Of a DNA stretch of 64,000 nucleotides, positions 43,445 to 50,657 are shown in pieces (position 1 is the first letter of the stretch; every line of letters starts with the position of its first letter). The DNA is from CAYSRC01 sp964433495 (lineage in GTDB: Bacteria; Bacillota; Clostridia; Oscillospirales; Ruminococcaceae). The stretch covers positions 1 to 64,000 of the forward strand of contig CAYSRC010000002.1 of the NCBI GenBank assembly GCA_964433495.1, given 5' to 3'. Position numbers and translations under genes: made by a program. A model generated the notes under the pieces. It was not told the DNA's origin, ran no database searches, and was given only the letters and a program-made list of their open reading frames with translations.

Positions 43445-43449
43445 CGCCG

Positions 43450-43668
43450 ATGCCGCACATCGAACTTAAGCTCTATCCCGGATACGGGGAGGAAAAGCTC
43501 GAGAGATTCACCGAGCTTTTGGTAAAGGACGCGGTCGAGGCGCTCGGGGTGCCCGAAAATGTCATCTCGGTGGCGTATGAAACGGTAAACCCCGAAGAGT
43601 GGGGCGACAAGGTCGCAAAACCGCTCATCGAGGGGCGAAGAACCCTTCTCAAAGCGCCGCGGTACTGA
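43450..43668 (+). CDS. Small tautomerase-superfamily protein (4-oxalocrotonate tautomerase-like)
   Basis: A 72-aa protein starting Met-Pro-His, so removal of Met exposes the Pro1 general base used by the tautomerase family. The beta-alpha-beta unit is visible (IELKLYPGYGEEKLERF... then VISVAYETVNPEEW). Length matches 4-OT/YdcE-type subunits. These enzymes catalyse keto-enol tautomerisation of small acids. It begins 5 bp after the permease stop and is therefore part of the transporter operon, suggesting it acts on a product of the imported compound. Confidence 0.8.
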   Translation: MPHIELKLYPGYGEEKLERFTELLVKDAVEALGVPENVISVAYETVNPEEWGDKVAKPLIEGRRTLLKAPRY

Positions 43669-44062
43669 AGCCCTTAGGGTTTTTATGCGGTTACCGCCCG
43701 TCCCCGACATCTTCACTTTTTGTTCGGCGGAGGCGCTCGGGGCAGGCGGGACGCCGTGCCTCAAGCGGCCGGCGCAGCTATATAGTTTCTTTGCGGCAGC
43801 GGAGCCGAGCTTTCGGCTCCGCTGTCCGAGGATGCGGCGCTTTTGCGGGGCTGCTGTCTGCGTGTGTTCATTTGAGGGGACAAGCCGTCGAGCTCGCTCG
43901 ACGCGGCGGGGCGAACCGGGTTCCCTTTCGGCTCCGGCATCCCGGGGCGCGGCGGGGGCCGCCCGATTTCCCTCTTAAGCGATTGCGCAGGGCGCGGTGC
44001 GCACGGCGGGGAGCGGCTCGATTTCGGCTCCACTTTTATATTACGATCTGCGGAGGTTTGCC
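43669..44062. other. Spacer without a supported gene
   Basis: About 390 bp. A strong hairpin AGCGGAGCCGA/TCGGCTCCGCT (around 43798-43825) may end the transporter operon, although no T-run follows. Nothing else is recognised. Confidence 0.4.
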
Positions 44063-45016
44063 ATGAAATACATTGCAAACGGTGCGGTGATAACGAACAG
44101 GATCATCTTCGGCGACGGCAGGGTCATCGAGAACCTGATGGGGGGCGGGGGATTTTATGCCTTTACCGCCCTGCGCCTTTGTACGAGGGACAGTATGCTC
44201 GTGTCGGGCGTCGGCAGGGACTTTGACGAGTTTTACGGCGAATGGTACGACAGAAATGAGTGCTGCCGCGACGGCCTCCTCGTCAAGGTCGAAAAGACAA
44301 ACTACAACGAGCTCAAATACTTCCCCGACGGGCGCTATGTCGAGTACTCGATATACGGCCCCGAGTATGAAGCCGAAAACTACCCCAAAACCGTTTTGAC
44401 GCCGAAGGAGTTTGAGCCGTTTGTCGGCGACGCGCGGGGCGTCTATTACGGCTCGGTGGTCAACGCCGAGACCAATGCCGAGCTCGGCGAGCTCAAAAAA
44501 GGCAGAAGCTTCAAACTCATGTGGGAGATCCCCGAGAGCAATGTCGACCCCGCCGGGGAGATCTATCGTGCGGGCGGCTTAAACGCTCTGCGGGACCACA
44601 TGAAGCATGTCGATATCTTTTCCTGCAACAAGCCCGAGAGCTTTAGGATATTCGGGGTCGACAACGTGGAGGACGCCATCGCCTGCTTAAAACGGCTGGA
44701 GCTGCCGGTGTACTACAGGGTGGGCAGCAAGGGCGCCTATATGATCGACAGGGGAGAGGCCTATTTTGTCCCCATGATAAGCTCGGTCGCAAGGGAGCTC
44801 GAGATCGACCCGACCGGCTGCGGGAACACCTCTACGGCCGCCGCGATGTGGGCGTACTGCGAGGGGATGGATCCGCTTATGTGCTGCGTCGTCGGCAACG
44901 TTGTCGCGTCGTTCAACGTGCGGCAGTACGGCCCGTTCGTCGACATGTCCGAGGGCTCGCAAAAAGAGATGATGCGCTTTTGCGAAAAGGTGTACGCAGA
45001 GCTTAAGAAGGGCTGA
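44063..45016 (+). CDS. PfkB-family protein with altered catalytic motif
   Basis: A 317-aa ribokinase-fold protein: N-terminal GDGRVIENLMGGGGFYAFTALRL and GVGRDF, middle FSCNKPE, and the C-terminal anion-hole region IDPTGCGNTSTAAAM. In active PfkB kinases this last motif is D-T-x-G-A-G-D, where the final Asp is the catalytic base. Here it is Asn255, and Ala is Cys253. The protein may be an inactive or regulatory paralogue, or use another base. The ATG at 44063 has CGGAGG upstream. It stands between the transporter operon and the SIS-YjbQ genes. Fold assignment is firm, kinase activity doubtful. Confidence 0.8.
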   Translation: MKYIANGAVITNRIIFGDGRVIENLMGGGGFYAFTALRLCTRDSMLVSGVGRDFDEFYGEWYDRNECCRDGLLVKVEKTNYNELKYFPDGRYVEYSIYGPEYEAENYPKTVLTPKEFEPFVGDARGVYYGSVVNAETNAELGELKKGRSFKLMWEIPESNVDPAGEIYRAGGLNALRDHMKHVDIFSCNKPESFRIFGVDNVEDAIACLKRLELPVYYRVGSKGAYMIDRGEAYFVPMISSVARELEIDPTGCGNTSTAAAMWAYCEGMDPLMCCVVGNVVASFNVRQYGPFVDMSEGSQKEMMRFCEKVYAELKKG

Positions 45017-45462
45017 GAGGCCCGCTTTGACGCGCGGCCGGGCACAGGCCTTGACATGCCGGGCACGGGGGTTCGCGCGGGAGGCGGGGTGAAAGCATCC
45101 GCCGAAAATGACGCGGGGGCGTCCGACCGGCTGCGTGGGGAGCTGTTTTCCCCCGCCGCGATGTCGAGGTGGGGCGTCCTGCGCCGACGCGTCAAGCGGG
45201 CGTAGACCCCGACGGCTTGGACTCGGCCGTGCATGCTGCTCGCCCGGATGCTCTAAAGCTGCGGGCAGCGCTTTGCCGATGGGCGCGCCGCTTCGCAAAC
45301 GCTGCTTACTCGGGCGCTTGCGGGGTATTCCCCCGCGGCGGCGCCGGGATAAGGCCGCTTGCGCCGACGCGAAAAATGTCGGACGGGGAGGGGACGGCTT
45401 CATGCCGCGCGGGCGTAAAAGGGATGCTTGACGATCCTTTTCAAGAAACCCCTGCGCGGCTA
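45017..45462. other. Intergenic region before the SIS-YjbQ promoter
   Basis: About 445 bp, GC-rich, with overlapping open frames but no ribosome site or protein features. Confidence 0.4.
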
Positions 45463-45491
45463 TTGACAGCGCCCTTTTTACACCTCATAAT
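45463..45491 (+). promoter_or_regulatory. Promoter of the SIS-YjbQ operon
   Basis: Perfect TTGACA (45463-45468), 17-bp spacer, CATAAT (45486-45491). The resulting leader would be about 140 nt. Confidence 0.7.
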
Positions 45492-45639
45492 ATGGTCGGC
45501 GGCCCGATGTGCGAATGTCCCCGACGGGCGGCCCGGGCGGTGAAGAGCCGCACGGGGTTCAATGGCGGGACATGCTGTATGCTTTGTTTAACACGCCCTG
45601 TTTACCCAAAGAGGGCAAAGGGGCTTGAAAGGAGAACTT

Positions 45640-46788
45640 ATGAGTAAAAAGGAATTTGAAAACTCGCTGCTGCGGCAGGCGAGGATAGGCGAGCAGATGA
45701 TCAACCTTGTCTTTGACAAGGTGTCCTCACAGCTCGACGAGGTGCTGCCTATCAAGGAGATCTTCGACGCCCAAAAGATATTCATCTCGGGCTGCGGGGA
45801 CAGCTGGCTCGCAGGCATCGCGACAAAGCCGGTGTTCGAGTCGGTCACCGGGATAGAGACCAACGTCATGCGGGCGGTCGAGTTTTCACGCCACCTCAAC
45901 AGCAAAAACCTCGGCTATTCGCCCAACACCCCGATGGTCATCCTCATCTCCTACTCGGGCGAAGCGACGAGAGCCGTCGAGTGCGCGATACGCGCCACCG
46001 GCTGCGGGGCGAACACCATCGCGATAACAAGCAACCCCGAGTCGCGCCTTGCAAAGGCGTGCCGCCACGTCGTCAACGTCGGCCTGCCCCCCGAGGGCGA
46101 GTATTTCCCCGGCGCGACGACCTACAACGCGTCGATGGTCGCGCTCATGCTCATCGCGCTGCGCATCGGCCGCGCGCGGAACACCGTCTCGCACGACGGG
46201 TACGAGGACATGAAGAGAGAGCTCAAGCGCTATGTTGCCGCGGTGCAGAGCAAGGTCGAGGAGTACGACGACAGGGCGTTTGAGATAGCGAAGAAGTGGA
46301 AGGATCTTCGCTGCATCGACTTCATCGGCGACTACGCCGACTACGCCACCGCCTACTTCGGCTCCGCGAAGGTCATCGAGACGTACGGCGGGTACACGAC
46401 CTACGACGACTCGGAGGACTGGTGCCACATCAACTACTTCCTGCTGCACCCCGAGACGATCGGCAGGGTGGTCATCACCAACAAGGCGACCCCCTCGTAC
46501 GGCAGGATGCTCGAGACGCTTGCCGCGGTGAAGTCGCTGGGCAGCCCCTGCATGGTCGTCACCGAGGCCCCCGCGTCCGAGTTCCCCGAGGGCTTTGAGG
46601 TCTTCACGATGCCCAAGCCCAAATACTTTTGGCTGGCGCCCCTTATGCAGCATGTGCCCTTTAACCTTGTGTCGGGCTATATCGCCGCGATGAAGGGCGA
46701 GACCGCTTTCCGCGAGGGCGTGCCCGAGTTTGACGACGAGATACTCAACGCACGCCTCAAGGCCGGGACCGAAATCAAGATTGTGTGA
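45640..46788 (+). CDS. SIS-domain sugar isomerase/deglycase-like protein (copy 1)
   Basis: A 382-aa protein with tandem SIS domains as in the GlmS isomerase half, AgaS and FrlB. First domain (about residues 35-165): IFISGCGDSWLAG and ISYSGEATRAVECA, the latter matching the phosphate-binding S-x-S-G-E-x-T loop. Second domain (about 225-375): CIDFIGDYADYATAYFGSAK and YDDSEDWCHINYF. SIS proteins isomerise or deglycosylate phosphosugars. Because the GlmS glutaminase domain is absent and the neighbours are catabolic, an FrlB/AgaS-like role on an amino-sugar or ketosamine phosphate is more likely than GlmS. The ATG has AAAGGAG upstream. The next gene (YjbQ) starts 11 bp downstream. Confidence 0.85.
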   Translation: MSKKEFENSLLRQARIGEQMINLVFDKVSSQLDEVLPIKEIFDAQKIFISGCGDSWLAGIATKPVFESVTGIETNVMRAVEFSRHLNSKNLGYSPNTPMVILISYSGEATRAVECAIRATGCGANTIAITSNPESRLAKACRHVVNVGLPPEGEYFPGATTYNASMVALMLIALRIGRARNTVSHDGYEDMKRELKRYVAAVQSKVEEYDDRAFEIAKKWKDLRCIDFIGDYADYATAYFGSAKVIETYGGYTTYDDSEDWCHINYFLLHPETIGRVVITNKATPSYGRMLETLAAVKSLGSPCMVVTEAPASEFPEGFEVFTMPKPKYFWLAPLMQHVPFNLVSGYIAAMKGETAFREGVPEFDDEILNARLKAGTEIKIV

Positions 46789-46799
46789 GGGAGCAGCAA

Positions 46800-47207
46800 A
46801 TGGTATACAGTGAGACAAAAAAGCTCGAGACGGGCAAAAACACCGTTCACGACATAACCGCGGAGGTCAACGCGGTGCTTGCGGCGAGCGGGGTCAAAAA
46901 CGGCATCCTTGTCGTCGAGACCAAGCATTCGACGGCGGGCATCGTCCGCACGACCGCGTGGGGGCACGAGGTGCTTGACGACCTCGTCAAGGAGATGCGC
47001 AGGATCGTCCCCGCGCGGATCAACTTTAAGCATGAAGAGTCCCCCGAGGACGCCGCCGGACATCTCAAAAACGCGTTTTTCGGAAGCTCGGTATCCTGCA
47101 TCGTCAGGGACGGCAGGCTTGTCGCGGACGGAGGTCTCGGCGTCTACTTCATGGAGTACGACGGCCCGCGCAGCAGAATCTACGACGTGTGTGTCGTAGG
47201 GGAATGA
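46800..47207 (+). CDS. YjbQ/UPF0047 family protein (copy 1)
   Basis: A 135-aa single-domain protein matching UPF0047. It has TKHSTAGI (family consensus xHTxAxL) near residue 42, FKHEESPEDAAGHLKNAFFGSS near 80-100 and LGVYFMEYDGPRSR near the C-terminus. E. coli YjbQ has weak thiamin-phosphate synthase activity, but the physiological function is unknown. It is placed directly after a SIS gene, and the same SIS-YjbQ order is repeated immediately downstream. The ATG at 46800 has GAGGGAG upstream. Confidence 0.85.
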   Translation: MVYSETKKLETGKNTVHDITAEVNAVLAASGVKNGILVVETKHSTAGIVRTTAWGHEVLDDLVKEMRRIVPARINFKHEESPEDAAGHLKNAFFGSSVSCIVRDGRLVADGGLGVYFMEYDGPRSRIYDVCVVGE

Positions 47208-47222
47208 CGGAGGTAGAGCAGC

Positions 47223-48413
47223 ATGAATTATAAGGATTATCAGAGCGAGATGCTCAGGCAGACGTGGAACTCGGTGCGGGACGTCAACACCATCGCCGCC
47301 GCCGAGCCGTTTGAGCTGTTTGAGAGCTGCGTGCCGAGGGAGGTCGCATCCGCCGTGAGCAGGGTCATCCTGACGGGCTGCGGCGACAGCTACTGCGCGT
47401 CGATCGCGGCGAAGCCCGTTTTCGAGAACGCCGAGCGCTCGACAAGGACGGGCATGGTGCCCGGCACCCCCACCGAGGCGCTTCGCAACGTCGAGTTCTC
47501 CCGTTACTACAACACCTACAAGGGTTGGGAGCCGTTGACCACCCCCAACACGATGCTGTGCGCGGTGTCCATCTCGGGCGCCCCCAAGCGCCCCACCGAG
47601 GCCGCTGCGAGGATGAGCGCCGTCGGCGGGAACAGCGCGGCGTTCACCACCAACCCCAACAGCGAGCTCGCCCTCAATTCCGACTATGTCGTGCCCATGT
47701 GTCTGCCGCCGTGCGACCTTGCGCCCAACGTCACGTCCTACTACTCCTCGATGTTCTCGCTTATCATGTTCGGCCTATATATAAGCGTCGCAAAGGGGCA
47801 GATCTCGCGCGAGGACGCCGAGTACAGCCGCAGGGGCCTGCTCAGGTATGTCAACGCCTACACGGGAAAGGTCATGGACGAGATCGCGAAAAAGGCGTTT
47901 GAGCTCGCCGGGCAGTGGGACAAGGACGGCGTCGAGGTCATGGACTTTGTCGGCGACGGCTCCGACTACGCCACCGCGTTCTTCGGCTCGGCCAAGATGG
48001 TCGAGGCGTTCGGCGGCCTTACGACCAACGACGACTCGGAGGGCTGGTGCCACATCAACTACTTCATCAAGAACGTCGACAAGGTCGGCACCTTTATCGT
48101 CGCCAACACCGACTCGCCCTCCTTCAGCCGCGAGCTCGAGACGATCAAGATCGCGTGCAGGCTCAGAAGCCATGTGGCGGTGATCACCGACGGCGACGAG
48201 TCGCTGTTCCCCGAGAACGCCGTCGTGTTCAAGACGCCGATGCCGCAGTCGCCGTGGATGTCCGCGTTTATGCAGCACATCCCCATGGACTTTGTCGCCG
48301 CTTACTACGGCTGCTTCCGCGGCACGATGCCCTTCAGGCGCGACAGCGAGGTTCACATGAAGGACGCCGACTGCGCAAGGTTCCGCCAGAGTAAGATTGA
48401 GATTGTGAGGTAG
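47223..48413 (+). CDS. SIS-domain sugar isomerase/deglycase-like protein (copy 2)
   Basis: A 396-aa paralogue of the SIS protein at 45640. It aligns throughout the second domain (DFVGDGSDYATAFFGSAK, NDDSEGWCHINYFIKN, FMQHIPMDFVAAYYG). In the first domain LTGCGDSYCAS is retained, but the phosphate-loop region reads SISGAPKRPTEAA, losing the Glu-x-Thr of copy 1. It also has a longer insertion (RTGMVPGTPTEALRN). The divergence suggests a different substrate, or that copies 1 and 2 form a hetero-oligomer. ATG with ACGGAGG; 15 bp after the first YjbQ gene. Confidence 0.84.
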   Translation: MNYKDYQSEMLRQTWNSVRDVNTIAAAEPFELFESCVPREVASAVSRVILTGCGDSYCASIAAKPVFENAERSTRTGMVPGTPTEALRNVEFSRYYNTYKGWEPLTTPNTMLCAVSISGAPKRPTEAAARMSAVGGNSAAFTTNPNSELALNSDYVVPMCLPPCDLAPNVTSYYSSMFSLIMFGLYISVAKGQISREDAEYSRRGLLRYVNAYTGKVMDEIAKKAFELAGQWDKDGVEVMDFVGDGSDYATAFFGSAKMVEAFGGLTTNDDSEGWCHINYFIKNVDKVGTFIVANTDSPSFSRELETIKIACRLRSHVAVITDGDESLFPENAVVFKTPMPQSPWMSAFMQHIPMDFVAAYYGCFRGTMPFRRDSEVHMKDADCARFRQSKIEIVR

Positions 48414-48419
48414 CGACTT

Positions 48420-48830
48420 ATGGGATTCATGAAAAAGATCGCGCTTAAAACCGAGTTTGAGGGTATGCACGACGTCACCGCGCTCGTCCAGCAGGCCGTC
48501 GCGGAGAGCGGGGTGCAGGAGGGCTTCTGCATCATCCACAGCAACCACACCACCGCAAGCCTCATCGTGACCTCGTTTTGGGACAAGAGGGGACATGTTG
48601 ACTTTATGGAGGAGATGGACAAGCTCATCCCGACCCGCTATGATTACCTCCACAACTTCGACACCCCGACCGACGCCGCGGGGCATATCAAGTCCGCGCT
48701 CGGCGGCACGACCCTGACGCTGATCGTCACGGGCGGCAGGGCGCTTCTCGGCTCGTCGCAGGGCATTCTCTTTGCCGAGTTTGACGGACCGCGCGACAGG
48801 CAGTTCTTTGTAAAGGTTGTTGCAGACTGA
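48420..48830 (+). CDS. YjbQ/UPF0047 family protein (copy 2)
   Basis: A 136-aa UPF0047 protein, paralogue of the one at 46800: SNHTTASLIVTSFWD near residue 40, YDYLHNFDTPTDAAGHIKSALGG near 75-98, and QGILFAEFDGPRDRQ near the end. Both conserved histidine motifs are present. It is the last gene of the operon (6 bp after SIS copy 2, GAGGT upstream); a strong terminator follows. The biochemical role is unknown. Confidence 0.85.
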   Translation: MGFMKKIALKTEFEGMHDVTALVQQAVAESGVQEGFCIIHSNHTTASLIVTSFWDKRGHVDFMEEMDKLIPTRYDYLHNFDTPTDAAGHIKSALGGTTLTLIVTGGRALLGSSQGILFAEFDGPRDRQFFVKVVAD

Positions 48831-48897
48831 TTTGCGCGCTTTGCAAAATGCGCCGTGCCGGACAATACGGCGCGGGGCGAGAGTCGCAGTTTAAAAC

Positions 48898-48934
48898 AAA
48901 GAGCCTGCGGTGCAAACCGCGGGCTCTTTTTTCG
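48898..48934 (+). terminator. Terminator of the SIS-YjbQ operon
   Basis: Stem AAAGAGCC-T-GCGG/CCGC-GGGCTCTTT with loop TGCAAA and a T-rich tail. Confidence 0.88.
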
Positions 48935-49117
48935 AACCGTGGGACGGTGCGGGCGTTGCCCGAAAGCTCTGAAAACAAAGGCTTAACCGCAATGTGCCGG
49001 CCTTGTCCCTTTATATGCGCTCACTTTTGCTTGTGCTTCCTCTGTGGTTTCATAAGGGCAAAAATGAGGGAAGGAAAAAACATGCTGTATGTTTCATAGA
49101 AGAGGATTAGATAAACG

Positions 49118-49747
49118 ATGATTTCGGCGGAAACCTACAAAAACAACCCATGCAGAGTTTTTTCAATCCCGTATTGGAAGGCAAAGAGCCTAACAGTGCC
49201 TTCCAACATGAGAATTGTTCATGGCGATGAATTTGATGCAAAACTGCTTGATAATTACTCGGACAGAAGATATTTTAGGTTAATACACAATCTGTCAAAC
49301 ATACCGGAGTTTGGTGCCGCGGGAATAAGCTTAGAAGTTATTCAATCCGACAGAAATGACGAACTTGCGGATATGATAAACCGTTCATATACCCACTCTG
49401 AAATACGCGTGTCCGCGGATTATGTCAGCAGCTTGTCTGCAACCCGGGTCTATTGCCCGGGGTTATGGATAGGCGCTGTTTTTGACAAAAAACTCATCGG
49501 CTCAATTATATGTGACTTTGATGCAGAAGTCGGCGAGGCGATTATTGAATGGCTTCAGGTGCTGCCGGAATTCAGAGGCAGGGGGATAGCTTCTGTCCTG
49601 ATTTGCAAAGCTCTAAAAACAATGAGCGGTTTTGCTGATTTTGCGACGGTCTCGGGTGAATGCGATAACCCGACAAATCCTGAAAAGGTGTATCGGCATT
49701 GCGGTTTTTCCGGGGAAGACGTGTGGCATATTCTCTATAAAAAGTAA
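49118..49747 (+). CDS. GNAT-family N-acetyltransferase, AT-rich (probable recent acquisition)
   Basis: A 209-aa protein whose C-terminal half is a GNAT domain: WIGAVFDKKLIGSIIC, then EWLQVLPEFRGRGIASVLI with the acetyl-CoA loop RGRGIA (about residues 151-156), and VYRHCGFSG near the end. The N-terminal about 85 residues are unassigned. The gene and about 1 kb around it are visibly richer in A/T and in A/T-ending codons than all neighbours, which suggests horizontal transfer. It has a modest GAGG site before ATG 49118. Substrate unknown; no other mobile-element gene is seen beside it. Confidence 0.8.
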   Translation: MISAETYKNNPCRVFSIPYWKAKSLTVPSNMRIVHGDEFDAKLLDNYSDRRYFRLIHNLSNIPEFGAAGISLEVIQSDRNDELADMINRSYTHSEIRVSADYVSSLSATRVYCPGLWIGAVFDKKLIGSIICDFDAEVGEAIIEWLQVLPEFRGRGIASVLICKALKTMSGFADFATVSGECDNPTNPEKVYRHCGFSGEDVWHILYKK

Positions 49748-49942
49748 TATGAACAAGACGGCGGTTATGCGGATTTTTGCAGTGTGAAACACCCGGAGTG
49801 CAAACCGCAGGTTTGTGTGAGGGGTGTATTTTGCTACCAAACGTGAGGTTCTATAACTTGCCGAAAAAACAACCCTGCATCAAGAGACGCTGCTTTTGAA
49901 CGCCTGATCATAGGTTCCTTTTATATTTTTTATGTTTTTTTC

Positions 49943-49979
49943 AAAAAAGCACCCCTCGAACATTTGTCCGGGGGGCTTT
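49943..49979 (-). terminator. Terminator of the flavodiiron/lipoprotein operon
   Basis: Minus strand: AAAGCCCCCCGG...GGGGTGCTTTTTT, an imperfect stem of about 9 bp followed by six T. The rest of 49748-50085 is AT-rich and shows no gene. Confidence 0.55.
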
Positions 49980-50085
49980 CGGTAAGAATAAAACAGGCAT
50001 TAAGCTGTGCCTGCAAAACACAGCTTTGCAAAAGCTGATACAGAGCAAAAGGCCAAGTACAGATAGTATAGCTCAAGCGAAAAGC

Positions 50086-50643
50086 TTACCCTTTTTGAAC
50101 CTTGACGACGCAATCCTCGCTCTCAAGCTTTGTGACAATCTCTTCGACGGTCATGCCGTAGAACGGGGATTTTTCGGCGGGCATAACACTGTCGCCGCCA
50201 AAACCACCCTTGCCGTCGTACGACTCGATGTAGTGATAGTACAGCACACCGTCCACAAACAAAATGTCGTCGTACCGGTCTTCGGGCCCGCCCTGCGAGG
50301 TTATCAGCCAGCTGCCGCTGCCGTACTCGGTCTCTTTGGGGGTGTCCTCGGGCTCGGGGTCGCCGCCGTCGGGCGCTGTGTTTTCGGGCAGGGTCACAGG
50401 CTCACCGTCGTCGGGCTCTGTGCTTTCGGGCAGGGTCACAGGCTCACCGCCGTCGGGCTCTTGGTCGGGCTCGTCCCCGGGCTTGGCGGCGCCGACTTGG
50501 ACGCTGCCGTCGCCTGAGCCCGACGATATCTCCGCGAGACCGCTGCCGGTGCTGTCAGCCCTTTTTGAACAGCCGCACATCACCGACGACGCAAAAGCGG
50601 CGCAAAGCAGCAGGACAGCGATGGTCTTAAAGGTCTTTTTCAT
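50086..50643 (-). CDS. Small lipoprotein with acidic Pro-rich repeat
   Basis: A 185-aa protein with a signal peptide ending in lipobox MCGC (lipidated Cys near residue 25). A low-complexity linker contains two tandem copies of DGEPVTLPE(S/N)T. A small C-terminal domain of about 70 residues (SGSWLITSQGGPEDRYDDILF...) is not recognised. It starts 15 bp after the flavodiiron gene's stop on the same strand with GGAG upstream, so the two are probably cotranscribed. No function is assigned. Confidence 0.72.
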   Translation of the reverse strand: MKKTFKTIAVLLLCAAFASSVMCGCSKRADSTGSGLAEISSGSGDGSVQVGAAKPGDEPDQEPDGGEPVTLPESTEPDDGEPVTLPENTAPDGGDPEPEDTPKETEYGSGSWLITSQGGPEDRYDDILFVDGVLYYHYIESYDGKGGFGGDSVMPAEKSPFYGMTVEEIVTKLESEDCVVKVQKG

Positions 50644-50657
50644 ATGGTTTTAGACTC

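Noticed and set aside
45108..45543. Small overlapping open frames before the SIS operon
   Set aside because: They lie upstream of the best promoter, lack ribosome sites and show no protein-like features.
45640..46788. Assignment as glucosamine-6-phosphate synthase (glmS)
   Set aside because: The N-terminal glutaminase domain with the catalytic Cys is missing, and the context is catabolic.
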